DNA of 64,000 nucleotides from Vombatus ursinus (GCF_900497805.2 NW_020954569.1:19329110-19393109), one strand, 5' to 3'. Counted from the stretch's first letter, positions 23,295-36,423 are shown. Translations and numbers: made by a program. Notes: generated by a model not told the origin, from the sequence alone.

Positions 23295-23530
23295 CAGCTA
23301 TGAGCAGGGCATTGGTTGTTCTATCCTGTAAGTTTTCCACAGCAGTTTCCATACATTACCTCATTTGATCCTCACTGTACTTCTATGAAGAAGACACTTT
23401 GGTTGTGTCATTGTTACCTCCATTTTACAGAACTAGAATGGCAGGGTCACCAGTCCAAGGTCCCCTGTCAAAAGAAAGGCAATTCAAGCCCAGGTTTCTG
23501 AGTCCCTGTCTCACACTCATTCTTCTGAGG
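23295..23530 (-). repeat. CORE-SINE (MIR-like)
   Basis: Antisense: 'ttacctcatttgatcctcac', 'gttacctccattttacagaa', 'caagcccaggtttctgagtc'. Confidence 0.75.
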
Positions 23531-23589
23531 AGTTACCCATCATATGCTTTGCTGCTTATAATTCTGTCAGGGATAGCATAGAGTGGTCA

Positions 23590-23876
23590 GCACCTTGGTG
23601 TGTCTCCTCTACATGTCTACATCTTAAGAACCTGGTGTTTCAGGAAGTTCTGAGGCAATCATCCAGCTCCAGGGTTGTCCTGGTGACCTGGCTGTGTCAA
23701 GACCCATTCACTTTGAGGGACCCAGAGTCCTGCATTCCCCTTCACTGAAGACCTTTGGCCAAAGCCTCAATGACCTCTTATCAGATTTGTTGTAGAAGGT
23801 ATCTTTTTTCCTTACAGGTATGAATTGGATTAGGTGTCTTCTCAGTTCCCTTATAATTCTGAAATTCTGTGAGAAC
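23590..23876 (+). repeat. L3/CR1-like LINE 3' fragment
   Basis: 'ccccttcactgaagaccttt', 'aggtatgaattggattaggt' and the terminus 'tataattctgaaattctgtg' match the 3' end also seen at 5100-5262. Confidence 0.6.
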
Positions 23877-24270
23877 ATTCCACTTAATCATCACAGAGAG
23901 TTGCTTAGAACACTGGCAGGTTAAGTCATTTGCTATCATAGGTCATACAGCTGTTATGCATCAGGGGCAAAACCTAAACCCACATCTTCTTGGCTTCAAG
24001 GCCAATTCTGCATCTATCAAATGACATACAATTTGTAAAGTACCAAGCATGGTGCCTGGCACACAACAGGTGCATCAGAAAAACTTGTCCCCCTCTTTCT
24101 CTCCATCTCCTTCTCCTCCTCCTTTTTTATAAGTGAGGAAATAGAGATTTGCAGAGATGATATATTACTGGCTAAAGATGACCCAGCATGTGACCAAACA
24201 GACTCCAGCCCAGGTGTTCTGACTCAAGTCCAATCTTTTCCCCATACAACAACTTCCTCTATGGTTGTTC
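23877..24270 (-). repeat. Antisense CORE-SINE fragments
   Basis: Two antisense MIR-type pieces (about 23880-24000 and 24110-24270) flank a short sense piece 'catggtgcctggcacacaac' at 24048-24070. Boundaries are unclear. Confidence 0.55.
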
Positions 24271-25683
24271 TTCCCATTTAGTCCTTGGTTTTTTATTAAT
24301 TTATTTAGTTTTAGTTTTCAATATTCACTTGCACAAGATTTTGAGTTCCAAATTTTCTCCCCATCTTGTCCCACCCCCCACCCCAAGATGTCATGTATTC
24401 TGAATAAAGCAACTCGAGACAGGTTATATGTGTGTAGTCATGCAAAACACTTCCATAGTAGTCATGTTGTGAAAAACTAAGTATATTTCCCTTCATCCTA
24501 TCCCACCTCCAATTTATTTTATTCTCTTTTGACCCTGTCCTTCATTAGAAATGTTTGCTTTTGATTATCCCTTTCCCCAATCTGCCCACCCCTCAATCAT
24601 TCTTCTGCTCTCTTGTGCCCTTCCCCACCCATGTTCCTGTAGGGCAAGATAGATTCCCATTCCCAATTGAGTGTGTATGTTATTCCCTCCTTAAGGCAAA
24701 TCCAATGAGAATACAATTCACTCATTCCCTCTCACCTTCCCCCATTTCCCCTCCACTGTAAAAGCCTTTTCTTGTCTGTTTTATATGAGATAATTTATAC
24801 CATTCTACCTCTCCCTTTCTCCTTCTCTCATTATAATCCTCTCTCACCCTTTAATTTTATTCTCCAAATATCACCCCTTCATCTTCAACCCACTGTGGGC
24901 CCTCGATTTATCTATCTATATATACATACATATAAATGTGTTTTCCCTGCAAGTACCCTATTACTGACGAAGGTCTTATCATCTTTCAATGGAAGAACAT
25001 AAACCATTCAACCTTAATAAGTCCCTTATGATTTCTCTTTCCTTTTTACCTCTTCAAGCTTCTCTTGAGTCTTTTATTTGAAAGTCAAATTTTCTATTCA
25101 CCTCTGGTCTTTTCATCAAGAATGCTTGAATGTCCTCTATTTCACTGAATATCATTTTTCCCCCTGAAGGATTATACTCTGTTTTGCTGTGTAGGTGATT
25201 CTTGATTGTAATCCTATCCCCTTTGCCCCCCAGTATATTCCAAGCCCTCCAGTCCCTTAATGTGGAAGCTGCTAAATCTTGTGTTATCCTGATTATGTTT
25301 ACACAATCCTTGAATTACTTCTTTCTGGCTGCTTGGAATTTGGCTACAATATTCCTAGGAGTTTTCCTTTGGGGATCCTTTTCAGGAGGAATTGGTAGAT
25401 TATTTCAATTTCTATTTTACTCTCTGGTTCTAGAATATCAGGGCAGTTTTCCTTGATAATTTCTTGAAAGATGATGTCTAGGAATTTTTTTTGATCATGG
25501 CTTTCAGACAGACCAATATTTTTTAAATTATCTCTCCTGGATCTATTTTCCAGGTCAGTTGTTTTTTTCCAGTGAGATATTTCACATTGTGTTCTATTTT
25601 TTCATTCTTTTGTATTTGTTTTGCAGTGTCTTGATTTCTCATAAAGTCACTAGCTTCCAATTGCTCCATTCTATTTTTTTTTA

Positions 25684-25822
25684 GTGAGGCAATTGGGGTT
25701 AAGTGATTTGCCCAAGGTCACACAGCTAGTATGTGTCAAGTGTTGGGTCTGAGGCCAGATTTGGACTCAGGTCCTCCTGACTTCAGGGCCGGTGCTCTAT
25801 CCACTGCACCACCTAGCTGCCC
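25684..25822 (-). repeat. Marsupial tRNA-derived SINE with TSD, nested in HAL1
   Basis: Antisense SINE: 'gtgatttgcccaaggtcaca', 'caggtcctcctgacttcagg', 'ccacctagctgcccc'. Flanked by 'ctccattcta' at 25664-25673 and 25823-25832, in the HAL1 ORF1. Confidence 0.93.
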
Positions 25823-26313
25823 CTCCATTCTAATTTTTAAGGAAGAATTTCCTTCAGCGAACTTTTGGACTTCCTTTTCCATTTCTCCAGTTCTGCTTTT
25901 TAAAGCATTCTTCTCCTTACTGGCTTTTTGGACCTCTTTTGCCATTTGGGTTAGGCTATTTTTAAGGTACTATTTTCTTCAGTATTTTTTGGGTCTCCTT
26001 TAGCAAACTGTTGACTTCTTTTTCATGATTTTCTTGCATCACTTTCAGTTTTTCCTCTACTTCTCTTACTTGCTTCTCAAAATCCTTTTTGAGTTCTTCC
26101 ATGGCCTGGGACCAATTCATATTTTTCTTGGAGGCTTTGGATGTAGGATCTTTGACTGTTATCATTTCTGGTCGTATGTTTTGATTTTCTTTGTCACCAA
26201 GGAAAGATTCTATGGTCTGACTTTTTCTTTTTGCGCAGTTTGTTCATGATCCCAGCCAATTACTTCAGCTATAAACTCTTTGTTAAGGTATGGGTATGCT
26301 TCCAGTGTAGAGA

Positions 26314-26784
26314 ATGTACTGTCCCAAGCTTGGGGGTTTTGTGCAGCTGTTTTCAAAGATACTTCTAGGGACCTGTAAATTTTCAGTTCTTCCAAGGTGG
26401 TATGATCAAAGTGTGTGGTGTTTACTCCTTTCCTGGCCTGTGCTCTGGTGTATGAGAGACCACAAACACTATTTTCTGTCCTGGAACTGTGAGGAGGATT
26501 TCCTCTCCACAGCCACTACAAGCTCCCCCATGCCAGTCTTCCTCCTCACTCCAGGACTGACCCTCAGAACTGTAACCCAGATCCAAGCACTGGCAAAACA
26601 AGAGAATCTTGCACCAGCAAAGAGATTTCTGCAATCCCCCTCTGATCAGACACTCGATTCCCCTTCAGTCTGTGGGCTGGAAGTTCAGGAAGCAGTTGCC
26701 ACCCTGATACTGCAAGCTAGGACTGGGGGTGGGACTGAGCTTCTCTCTCACCTCAGTCACAGACTTTTCCTACTGACCTTCTAA
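26314..26784 (+). CDS. Antisense open frame in HAL1 5' region (156 codons), ORF0-like
   Basis: Plus-strand frame opposite the HAL1 5' region. It contains GFVQLFSKILLGTCKFSVLP, then FLLTPGLTLRTVTQIQALAK and SVCGLEVQEAVA. Related antisense peptides are open in the same place in two other copies (46770-47221 minus; 49618-49806 plus). Primate L1 has a known antisense 5'-UTR frame (ORF0); this could be an analogue or simply a shared stop-poor GC-richer sequence. No start context or promoter can be judged. Not a proven gene. Confidence 0.35.
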   Translation: MYCPKLGGFVQLFSKILLGTCKFSVLPRWYDQSVWCLLLSWPVLWCMRDHKHYFLSWNCEEDFLSTATTSSPMPVFLLTPGLTLRTVTQIQALAKQENLAPAKRFLQSPSDQTLDSPSVCGLEVQEAVATLILQARTGGGTELLSHLSHRLFLLTF

Positions 26785-27110
26785 AAATCTTTGGCATTCA
26801 GGGTTGAGAAGTCTGGAAACCACCACTGCTACCTGTGATTCAGTCCTCTCAGGCCTGCTCCATGCTGGCTGAGGCCTGTTTTGCCTGCACACCCAAGCTA
26901 AACTGCATTCCTCTCCCCACCTGGCACGATATACCTTTCTGATCAACCATCCAGGTTGTCTTGGCCTGGAAATTTGTTTCACTCTGTCTTTTTGTGGGTT
27001 CTGCTGCTTTACAATTGGTTTAGGGCCATTTTTACAGGTATTTAGAAGGGTTTGGGGGAGAGCTCAGGCAAGTCACTGCTTTTACTCTGCCTTCTTGGCT
27101 CTGCTCCCCA

Positions 27111-27230
27111 AAGGATAAATTTTAAATGGCATGCCCAAGATCACATATCCAGAGAGTACTATTTGTTCCCAAATCTTCCTGACACCAAGAGCAACACTAG
27201 TCAGTTATCACTCAAGGACTTTCCCTCTTA
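27111..27230 (-). repeat. Antisense CORE-SINE fragment
   Basis: 'atgcccaagatcacatatcc' and 'aaatcttcctgacaccaaga' fit a diverged antisense MIR. Confidence 0.5.
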
Positions 27231-28044
27231 AATTTGAAGATTTTATTCACTTATTTCTAGAAAACCCAAGACTGCAAATGTTATTGCAGACATTTGATAC
27301 TAGTCAAATGACTTTAAGGTAAAGTTATATAACTCACATCACCATTAACAAAACTCTGCCTTTTAAGTGATTTAATAAACATATGCCAACTTTAATTACA
27401 TTCCCATTAGGAAATATAAAACATGGTTTTAAGCACTAAAATTATCATAATTGACAGTAAGCAGATTACTTTAACAAAATAGGTATTCATTGGGAATACT
27501 CATTCTGTTTTTGATACATAATGTGAAATATCTATAAACATGGTTTATACTAAAATCTAGATAAGAGTAAAAGTAATGATGTTATACTTGCTGACTGTTT
27601 TATGATCCTCACTACACCTATAATTTAACATTAGTTCATTATCTGAATTAATGGAGTTTACAATTCTCACAGGAAGAAAAAAAAAGAAAATAAGTTGTAG
27701 GTTTTAATGGCATATCCTCAAATCCAATGATATGATAATGCATTTTAGTTCTCAGATCTTTTAGTTATTTGACCATAAGGTTGATCAGGATATGATGAAA
27801 ACCTTTGTTCATGGTGATTCATATGAATCATCTACTAAATTGTATTGGTATTGGTCTATTCCTATGCAGAGGGTTTGCATGTATTTTGGAATATTGAATT
27901 TTATATTATAATAATTTATATTATATTTATTTATATTATATATATATATATTTGTGTAATATTTATATTTATATTATAATAATTTTATCTGTGCAAAGAA
28001 GTCTCTCCATTAATGATGTCACAATCAATCCATGAATTACTGGA
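27231..28044. other. No gene seen; AT-rich unique DNA
   Basis: An imperfect TTATAT-rich tract lies at 27895-27985. Nothing else recognised. Confidence 0.5.
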
Positions 28045-28290
28045 CAAGTCCAGGTAGCACTGTCCAAGAATATTGGACATGGAATCAGGAAGCCCTGAGG
28101 CCAAATTCTGCTTCAGATACTTACTAGAACCTGATTAAGCAAGTCATTTAGTGTCCCTCAGCTTCTGATTCCCCATCAGTAAAATGGGGATAATATGAGC
28201 ACCTATTATACAGATTGTAGTATGTGGTTGTGAGGATCAAATGAGGTAAGATATTTAAAGGGCTTTATAAACTCATGCTTGCTATTTTTT
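28045..28290 (+). repeat. CORE-SINE (MIR/MAR1-like), near full length
   Basis: 'ggacatggaatcaggaagcc', 'tcagcttctgattccccatc', 'agtaaaatggggataatatg', 'tgtggttgtgaggatcaaat', 'gggctttataaactcatgct'. Confidence 0.85.
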
Positions 28291-29734
28291 ATGTTGTGGT
28301 GTAACATGTTAAGATTGCAAAGTTCAAACTATACAGATATATTTATTTCAATTGTTTCCCTCATAACCAGGTCCTGATTAGTGTGAAAAATGCATCTCAT
28401 AAAGTGGTCACATGTATTATAAGTCACACTATGCAAAGTCATAATTAAATAAAATATGTTAATTGGTTCCAGTTGAATGGAAATCTTCAGTGTAAATTCA
28501 AATAAAATGAACACTTCATGAGATTCATTAGCACTAATCAAGACATAGCTCCAGTGGGCCATAAGGTAGATGGGGTTTAGACAGAGAATTGTTTTCCTAT
28601 CAGTGGAAGATTCTGATAAAGAACTGTGGCTAGGAAAATGACAAAGCAAAGAGAAAAAAGTAGAGTAATATATAAGAACATTTTTTTATATGTCAGAAGA
28701 CTTTCATTCCAATCTCATTCTATTTTTCTTTTCTACAAAAGAAAACCTTGGGTAAGTTGATCAACCTCTGCATTTTTCTCCATTTTTTCTAATGAAGGTC
28801 CCCCATTCTAGTGATTTTTTAAGCTTTTAAGTTTTCTATGTTATGATCCTTTAAGGAAAAAGTCATTTATTTGGTAATGCATGGACAGACTTCACCTATC
28901 ACTATTCCTTTAGCTTTTTGTTAGAAATGTTTGCTTTTATAATATTCAGCTCTGTCACAGATGGAAAAAAGAGTGGAACAAGTTTGGTTAGTACCACCAA
29001 GCCTACACTGACATCAGTTTAATAAACAATTTCCAGGGCAATTATAACTCTGATATCTCATGTCATCAAATCTCAGAACCTGATGTCAGACAAAGTTTGG
29101 CTCCCAGATTTTAAATTCTTTGTTTCACTTTTTTTTTCTACAACAACACTTTGAACTGGGTACAACAGTTATTCTTGTCTCAGTTTTACAGATGAGGAAT
29201 TTGACATGACCAGTTACAATAGCTACTGAATGTCAGAGTTAAAATTTGAATCCAGAGCTTTATTTATTTATTGTTTGTTTGTTTGTGTGTTTAATTAGAC
29301 CCATCATTCCCTCAGTAGAGGGAGCTACTGATTAAGAACTTTTCTCAATACAGATTGGCACCTTCATTTTAATCTGTGGCTTTACAGAGTTTCTTATGGG
29401 TGCTGAGATATTCATTGACTTTCTGAGTTTCATACAATCAGTATATATCAAAGGTAAGTTTGGAAACCACATCTTTTTGACTCCAGAACTAGTCATCTAA
29501 CCAACATACTTCCTTTCATTTTCCTGATAAAATAGAAAATACAAATGTGTAATTTTTCCATCATTTAAATTACAATATGGAAAATACATATATTTAAAAT
29601 TTATTAAAAGGACATTTATAACTTCAGTTATTATAAAATATCGCATCTATATATGTATATCTATCTACCTATCTGTCTATCTTGCTTCTTCCTTCCTTCA
29701 TTTTTCCCTTATTAATTTTGCATTATGATATGAA
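28291..29734. other. No gene seen; unique DNA
   Basis: Contains an antisense MIR fragment at 29145-29265 ('cagttttacagatgaggaat') and a (TTTG)n at 29270-29287. A 106-codon minus frame at 28649-28329 has no motif I recognise. Confidence 0.45.
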
Positions 29735-29885
29735 TCCTTAGAATTGCTTTCATTTTAGTTTCTCTATTAATGATTTAGAGCATTTTATATGGCTACATAT
29801 AACTCAAATTTCTTTCCTTGAGAACTGCCTATTCATATTATTTATCCTTTTATCAATTGGAAAATGGAACTTTGTAGATTCTAGG
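29735..29885 (-). repeat. L1 ORF2 fragment
   Basis: Antisense L1 phrases 'attaatgatttagagcattt', 'gagaactgcctattcatatt' and 'ccttttatcaattggaaaat', the same block seen at 45770-45860. Confidence 0.75.
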
Positions 29886-31064
29886 AAGATTTTCAGAGTT
29901 TCCTATTGCATTAATAGTGATTGAACACATGAAATGCTACATCATCATTTTCTAATTTTTTGGTTTATTTTATGGTATGGTATTTTATAGTGAGTAATTG
30001 GAATATCACAAGGGGAATGTCAAAATCATATTGAAGTCAGCCTTCCAATCTAAGCAAACAACCATGGTTGCTATTTTTTAAATCATTTTGCATTCATAAT
30101 ATAATACTATTTTTGACTGGGGGTTATTCACATGCAAATATTCTAGTTTTCCTTAAGTTCATTGAAAGGAAAATGCTATTAGGTATGTCAGATGCACTCT
30201 TCATTATAGTTAGCAGCTTCTCCAGTTTTGATTTTTTTAAGCCCTTGTGTTTATTAAATGTTCTTAAGAAAAAAATAATGATGGAAGTTTCAGTAGTTGT
30301 TTATGAGGAAAGTGGAATGTTTCTTTGTATTGAATGGATTTATCTACTTGGTTATGAGTATCACATTACTTTCTTGCTCTCAATGATTTCATAGTGAGAA
30401 AGAAAACCCAATACAAAGGACAATCTTACTCATCACAAATTTTTCAGGGCATATTGTCAAAATAGGAAAGTTAAATATGTCCAAATACTTCAGTCCATCA
30501 AGAGAACTGTGACTTCATCAGATTAATCAGGTTGTAGCCCTTCCTTAACTTAATTGATTGACCTTATGAGTTACTGTGACCAAAAATACCCATTATCTAT
30601 CACCTCCAATCAAAAGTAATATTCTATTATGAATGAAACAAGATTTTTTTTAAGTAGTAACTGTAGTTGTTTTCTCTATTTAGAAAACTATCCATTCAAA
30701 AAGAAGCTTTTTTTTTAACATCTTAGCTAGGTGAGCATTTGAATGACAACATGTATCTATCATTGGCCTGGGACTCAAAGTCTTCAATGATTAATATGAC
30801 CAACTGTAGCATATTTTGATCTGGCCAAACTTTTTGAAAACTTAGGATCAGCAGTGTTCTTCAATGGGACATTAGGATAAGACTTTAGTAATATTTGCAT
30901 TCATCAATGAATCCATAATTTCATTAATGTTGATACTTCTGTTGCAACACCTATGCATTCATGCCTTTACAAAATGTGTGCCTCTGGTCTATGTCCTTCC
31001 ATACATCCTCAACTGGAGGTCTGCCCAATAATATTTGGGTATTCCTCTATAGCCAGTCAGTCAG
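29886..31064. other. No gene seen; unique DNA
   Basis: A 108-codon plus frame (30068-30394) encodes a hydrophobic F/L/I-rich peptide without a recognisable motif. A chance frame in T-rich DNA is the likely explanation. Confidence 0.45.
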
Positions 31065-31215
31065 TTCACACATATATATTGAGTGTTCACTGTGTGCCAG
31101 ACAATGTACTAAGTACTGGGAATAGAAATGAAAGCAGAAAGTAAGACAGTCCCTGCATAGCTTACATTTGAATTTCGAAGACAACATATAGAAGGAAGCT
31201 GAAAGGCCAAGTGAA
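31065..31215 (-). repeat. L2-like LINE 3' fragment
   Basis: 'tattgagtgttcactgtgtg', 'ccagacaatgtactaagtac', 'acagtccctgcatagcttac' is the antisense order of L2 3' ends. Confidence 0.65.
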
Positions 31216-34200
31216 AGGAAATGAAGGTATCTGGTTAAGGGATTGGACTTCTCTAGATGAGTCCAGAGTGTGGCTAGGTGAGAAATGGAAACATGACTGA
31301 TCTGCTTAAATGCAGTTTCTAGGTGGAGCCATCCAATCAGAAGGAAAGTTCACAGGAACAGTGGGTACTTCTGAGTTGTGAACTCCAGGGACAGAGGTGA
31401 GCTTCTGAGATAGGGAGTTTTCTGGGAGTTGGTAGAGATATCTAGAAGTGTATAGCCTGGTGAAAAATAGTTCTTGACATATAGGGATTAATAGAATGTG
31501 TAGTTGTATTTTTATTTGTTTTGTTTTCATATCATCTGCTCAAATGTTCTTTTCTTAAATAAAAATATACTAAAAAATGAAAGCACTCTTTAAAACTTTT
31601 AAGACATTTTAAAGTCAATCTTACACCCCTTTTTAGAGCCCAGAATAATTGGGTCTCCACCCTTTCATCAAATTTTTTGTTGCTCTGTACGTTAGGGTAG
31701 TGTGGACTATGCCCAATCCTTATCAACTATAAGGCACTAATACTGTGTGCTAAACATTACTAACATGGATTAGATGAATTTTGCTAAGCTAATAATTTGT
31801 ACACCTTGCATTTCCAACCCTAGATGTAGCTGAGAAAGTCAGTTTCCTTAGGGTTTTCTTATTATGAAGGTTTTTCTTATTATGACCAATCAGTGGCCAG
31901 TGATCAAATATGGTGTCACTTCTGCCAGCTAGGGCCTAACAATGAGCCAACCCTCACCCAGATATCTTAAGAAGAAAGTTATTTATTAACTATAAAATGC
32001 TATCTAAATATAAATCATTACACTAGCAGAAAAACCTCTTCCAATAGAGAAGCAGGGCTAAGTATGCTCCTAGCAGTCAAAATTGAAATGTTCCATGTAT
32101 CTTCCCAGAGAATCATTGCTTTATAGTGAGTAATGGGGTTCCATAACTACAGCACCATACTCTAACTCATATCTTGGCATTGGAATATGCTTGAAGGCTA
32201 TCTAATACATTCCTCTCCTGAATACAGATTCCCTCCACATCATACCTTACAAATGATCATTGAACATTTTCTTGAAGACCTCCAAGTAGGGAGAAGAAAT
32301 AACTTTCTGGGGATAGTTCACTCTATTTCAGAATAGCTCTAATTATGAAGATATTTCCTTTGTGATGAGCATAAATTTATCTCATTATAAATGCCATCTA
32401 TCTCTCATGGATCTGTCTTCTGGGGAGTAACAGAACAATTCTAGTCCCATTTCCATGGGAAGCACACATGAATTAAAACTCTAAACTCTTCTTGTTCAGC
32501 TAAATACTGCTAGTTCCTTCAAATGATCTTCTCAAAACATAATTTCAAGGAACTTCAGCATCCTAGTTGCCTTTCTCTGAATACTCTCCATAGTGTCACT
32601 GCCCTTCTTACAATATCACTATTACAACTACCATAAGATTCCAGATCTAATCTGAACAACACTGAGTAAATAAAATCCATGACCTTCCTATTCCTGAACA
32701 TTTTAAGTTTTTTTTTTAATGCAGTTTACTGTTTGATGCAGTCCACGTTTACTTTTTTGGTTACAATTATAAAATCTAGACAATTTATATATCCTGAATT
32801 ACAATAAATTCTGAAATTATTTGGGATAAATATTTTTTGAGGAGAGGCTGTTCTGTATATCTCACCACCATGTATAATACTGATTCTATGGAAACATACA
32901 TTTACAGCTCCAAACAATCAATTTACTGAGGATTTTTTTTTTACAAATATAAGTATTTTGCATTGGAAAATAACTTAGCAAATGGCCTTATTACTGAACA
33001 AGGATTTCCTGAGAAACAACACTGAGTACAGATGTGATCATAAAATTGTGAATGTTTATAGTCTTCCTGAATATCTCCCAGCAACTTCTTGTGGCATATA
33101 TAAATCATATTATATTAGACTTTTAATTAGCAGTGTGGTTATGCAGAAGGGAGAAAAACCTTAATTTAAATAATATACTAATCCAAAATAAAGAAAGTAA
33201 TGTATCCTTGCCAGCTGAAATAGCTTTGGGCAGAATTACATCCCTCCTCTTTGAGTTTGTAAGCATGTTTTAAAACAGATAGGTTGTTAATAGCATAGAA
33301 GCCTACGTAGCTAGGAAAATTGTGTAACAAATACATTGTAGCAAGTATACAAATCCTCAAGATGAAAGACCATTTAGGTAAATAAGTCATAACACTATAT
33401 AGTATTGGAAACTAAGTAGTCATACTGATCATATAATTTTGAAAAGTGATGAATTAATCAAAACTCTGGTACCGGCAAATTCTGGCTTTTTTATAGCTTA
33501 GACTTGCGTGGTATTAGTAGTCTATCTGTTTTATAACATGCTTTTAAACTCAAATAATGAGAAGAACGATATAATTCTTCCATGTCCTATGGCTTTTATC
33601 CATAGGACATATATTGCTTTCTTTATTTTGGATTGACATATTATTTAAATTATGACTTTCCTCCTCTCTATTGGACCACATGGATGATTAAATGCATCAT
33701 ATAATATTTTATCAAATTAATAAGCAAATTATTTTTTAAATGTGTAGATTTACAGATTCCCATAGCTTACAGTTTTTCATTTGTGACATTAATCACTAGA
33801 TAAACATATGTGCCTATATAAGAATGACATTATGAAGATCCTACTAAAGAAATGAGTGACATTAGGGCAAGTTGTAATTGCATTTGGCTATTTCTAAGCC
33901 TTTGAAATTTCTAGTGACTTGAAACTTCTCAAAATACTAAGGAAAATGAGACATAACAGACATATAAGAGCTATGTCATAGAAAACTTTGCTTGGTGTCA
34001 GAGCTACGTGATATTACCCAATACACTGAGCTTGACTCTTTCTGTCATTCTAAGGAATGTATGTTCCTCTAGTATGGAAGAGATTCTAGCTAATTACCAA
34101 CTGAAGGAAGAATCAAACAGCTGTCTCTGAGATTTACTTCTGACTATTAGGTTGTATTCTGCAGAAGTTTGCATATGGACAGTTTAAAAAAAAGAATACA

Positions 34201-34381
34201 TACAAATTGCATTGCCTCACTTCAGTAAACAAATCAAAATAAGGTATACAAGCAATGTCATTTATATAACCTCACTTTTCCCCCCTACATATAATTGCAA
34301 ATAACTCCTTCCCCTTACCAAATTTCAATTAATTATTCAGGTATATGTATATACATTTTCACACATGTAAGTACAATTACA
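31216..34381. other. No gene seen; largest repeat-poor stretch
   Basis: About 3.1 kb with no SINE, LINE or microsatellite that I recognise and only short chance frames (for example 32917-32726 minus, 33390-33178 minus). If conserved non-coding sequence exists in the window, this is one of the better places to look. Confidence 0.4.
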
Positions 34382-34383
34382 TA

Positions 34384-34725
34384 CAGTTATCCTTTCCACA
34401 TCACAACTTTCCCCATTGAGGTTTCAACATATTGCAGATCAGCATAAGAAATTAAATTGGACTTTTGGGGAGTTTTGTGGAAGCTTCAGATGACATGCAA
34501 AGGACAGCAGACAACACAGAAAAAGTTTAATAACTCACAAATCTAGAATTGTTATTAAAAAAGACATTCTGGTAGATTCTGGCATCACACAAGAAAAGGC
34601 TAGATCTTTATATGACTTCTTAAAGGAAAAAGAAGATTAAGGGTCTACCTCTATGGATTTTTGAGGATTTCCCAGATCATGGGGGTACCATTCCCCTAAA
34701 CTTCATGGTGTGGAAGGGATAATTG
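34384..34725 (+). mobile_element. Non-autonomous Tc1/mariner (Tigger-type) DNA transposon
   Basis: Terminal inverted repeats: 'cagttatcctttccacatca' at the left end against the reverse complement of the right end, 'caattatcccttccacacca' (17 of 21 positions by eye). TA dinucleotides flank both ends (34382-34383 and 34726-34727), the expected target duplication. At 342 bp with no transposase frame it is MITE-like. The orientation is arbitrary. Confidence 0.82.
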
Positions 34726-34727
34726 TA

Positions 34728-35289
34728 CAAATAAGGGAAGTAGAAATGGAGGGGAAAGTTTTTGAAGACCTTGATAAGTATTTTGCCATTACCACACCCT
34801 CCCCTGTAAGAAAGAATTTAGAGGACATTATTTTATTCTATCCCTATTCACCACACTTAACTACAATAAAAGAATGTTTGGATATTTGGAACAACTTAAT
34901 CTTTTTAAAAGAGATCAATCTATAGTTCATTAAAAAAATAAGTGATTTATATACTAAAATCTTCTCTACTCTTTCCAAAAGAGCATTAGTTTGGCAATTG
35001 ATTGCTTTAGCTGCTGTGGGAAAATAAATGGCCAAACCTTCACTTCATCTGCAGTCTAATAAATAGTTTCAAAACCTATTTTACATCTGAAGAAAAGGAA
35101 AGCTAGAGAAGTTATGTGACTTGCCCAAAATACCATGTCTCAAGAGCCTGAACTAGAACCCCAGTTTCTTTCCTGCCAGTCATGTGTGTGTGTGTGTGTG
35201 TGTGTATGAAACATAGAGAGATAAGGTCTCAAATTTCCCATGAAAATCAAACAAAAAGGGAGTATTTTAGCATCACGGTGTATTTACTG
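34728..35289. other. No gene seen; MIR fragment and (GT)n
   Basis: An antisense MIR fragment at about 35065-35180 ('acctattttacatctgaaga', 'gtgacttgcccaaaatacca') is followed by a (GT)n microsatellite at 35181-35206. Confidence 0.6.
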
Positions 35290-35860
35290 GTTTGCCCTTC
35301 AATCCCTAGGTATCCTGCCACCTATCTTTCCAGGCTTATTTTGCATTACTTCCTTTCACACAATATGTTATCCAGCTAAAATGGCACTCTTGTATTTCCT
35401 TACAAAAGACAGTATTTACTGTCTCCATGCCTTTGTACTGGCTGTCTCCTATCTCTAGAATATCTTCCCTTTTAATTCCCAATCCTTAAATCCTATTTCT
35501 TTCAAAATTTAGCTCTAATTTTAACTTCTGTAAGTGACCTATACTGATAAATCCATCTGCCAATGTCTTACTCTACAAATCAAAAACAAAAACCTTTGTG
35601 TACATTTTGTACACAAATAGTCTAGATAATAATAACAACAATAAAAGCAACAACAATACTAATTAACAGCTGTTAATATTCACATAGCCTATATATGCAA
35701 AGACTAAACTGCATATGTTGGTATTCCCCCTCTGTGGAATAAAAATTTTAATGGTCAAGGGCTATTTCATTTTTGTCTTTGTATTATATGTTCCTAGAAC
35801 AGTGTATGGAATGTAGTTGATATTTAATATCTGCTAGGAGATTGATTAATGGATTGTTAG
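35290..35860 (+). repeat. L2/L3-like LINE 3' part
   Basis: 'cctatctttccaggcttatt', 'ttccttacaaaagac', 'atgcctttgtactggctgtc', 'ctagaatatcttccctttta', 'tcctagaacagtgtatggaa' and 'ctaggagattgattaatgga' follow the L3-type 3' order to the end of the element. Confidence 0.72.
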
Positions 35861-36212
35861 AATTACTGATACTAAATTTCTTTTATACTTGGTACCTGCA
35901 AATCACAATATGTCACCCAAATTTCTATTAGTTTTTTGGAGAAACTGCTTATTTTTAGACATGGCATTAAAAATTCTTTTAATGATTTTTGAAAAATTAT
36001 TTTAAATCAATAAATAAGAAAACAATGTTAACAATCTATAGGAACTCTAACAATAAAGTAATGATACTTATTCATCTCCTTTTCCCCTATGATAAATTAA
36101 GAATCATTTTTCTTAGTTTGGTAACTTCTCTTCCAAGCACAATTCTCTATTATCATTCTAAGTATAAAATTACTCTAAATTTCCAAAAAAGTAAAGCTCC
36201 ACTTTAAAAATG

Positions 36213-36313
<101 letters not shown>

Positions 36314-36423
36314 AATTCATGCAAAATGTCACTATATATATTTTTTTCAAAAAGAATATTTTTCTTTAATATTTTACTTTGCATTCTGGTCATATGCGTG
36401 TTGAATCTCCCCCAAATAAAACT

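Larger units (their letters stand above)
24289..27110 (-). mobile_element. HAL1 (ORF1-only L1 relative), near full length
   Basis: On the minus strand it runs from an L1-type 5' end (ctgctcccc at 27110; 'cacaaaaagacagagtgaaa' block near 26990) through a long 5' region, an ORF1 remnant (about 26215-25030) and an L1-type 3' UTR, with no ORF2 between ORF1 and the 3' UTR, which defines HAL1. ORF1 pieces include a coiled-coil segment rich in K/E (KELKKDFEKQVREVEEKLK-like at about 26000-26130; MAKEVQKASKEKNALK at 25945-25900). ORF1 is broken by stops, so the copy could not make ORF1p. A SINE is inserted at 25684. Confidence 0.88.

Noticed and set aside
24265-25456. Chain of plus-strand frames, F/S/P-rich
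   Set aside because: Antisense of the HAL1 3' UTR and ORF1; pyrimidine-rich strand with few stops.
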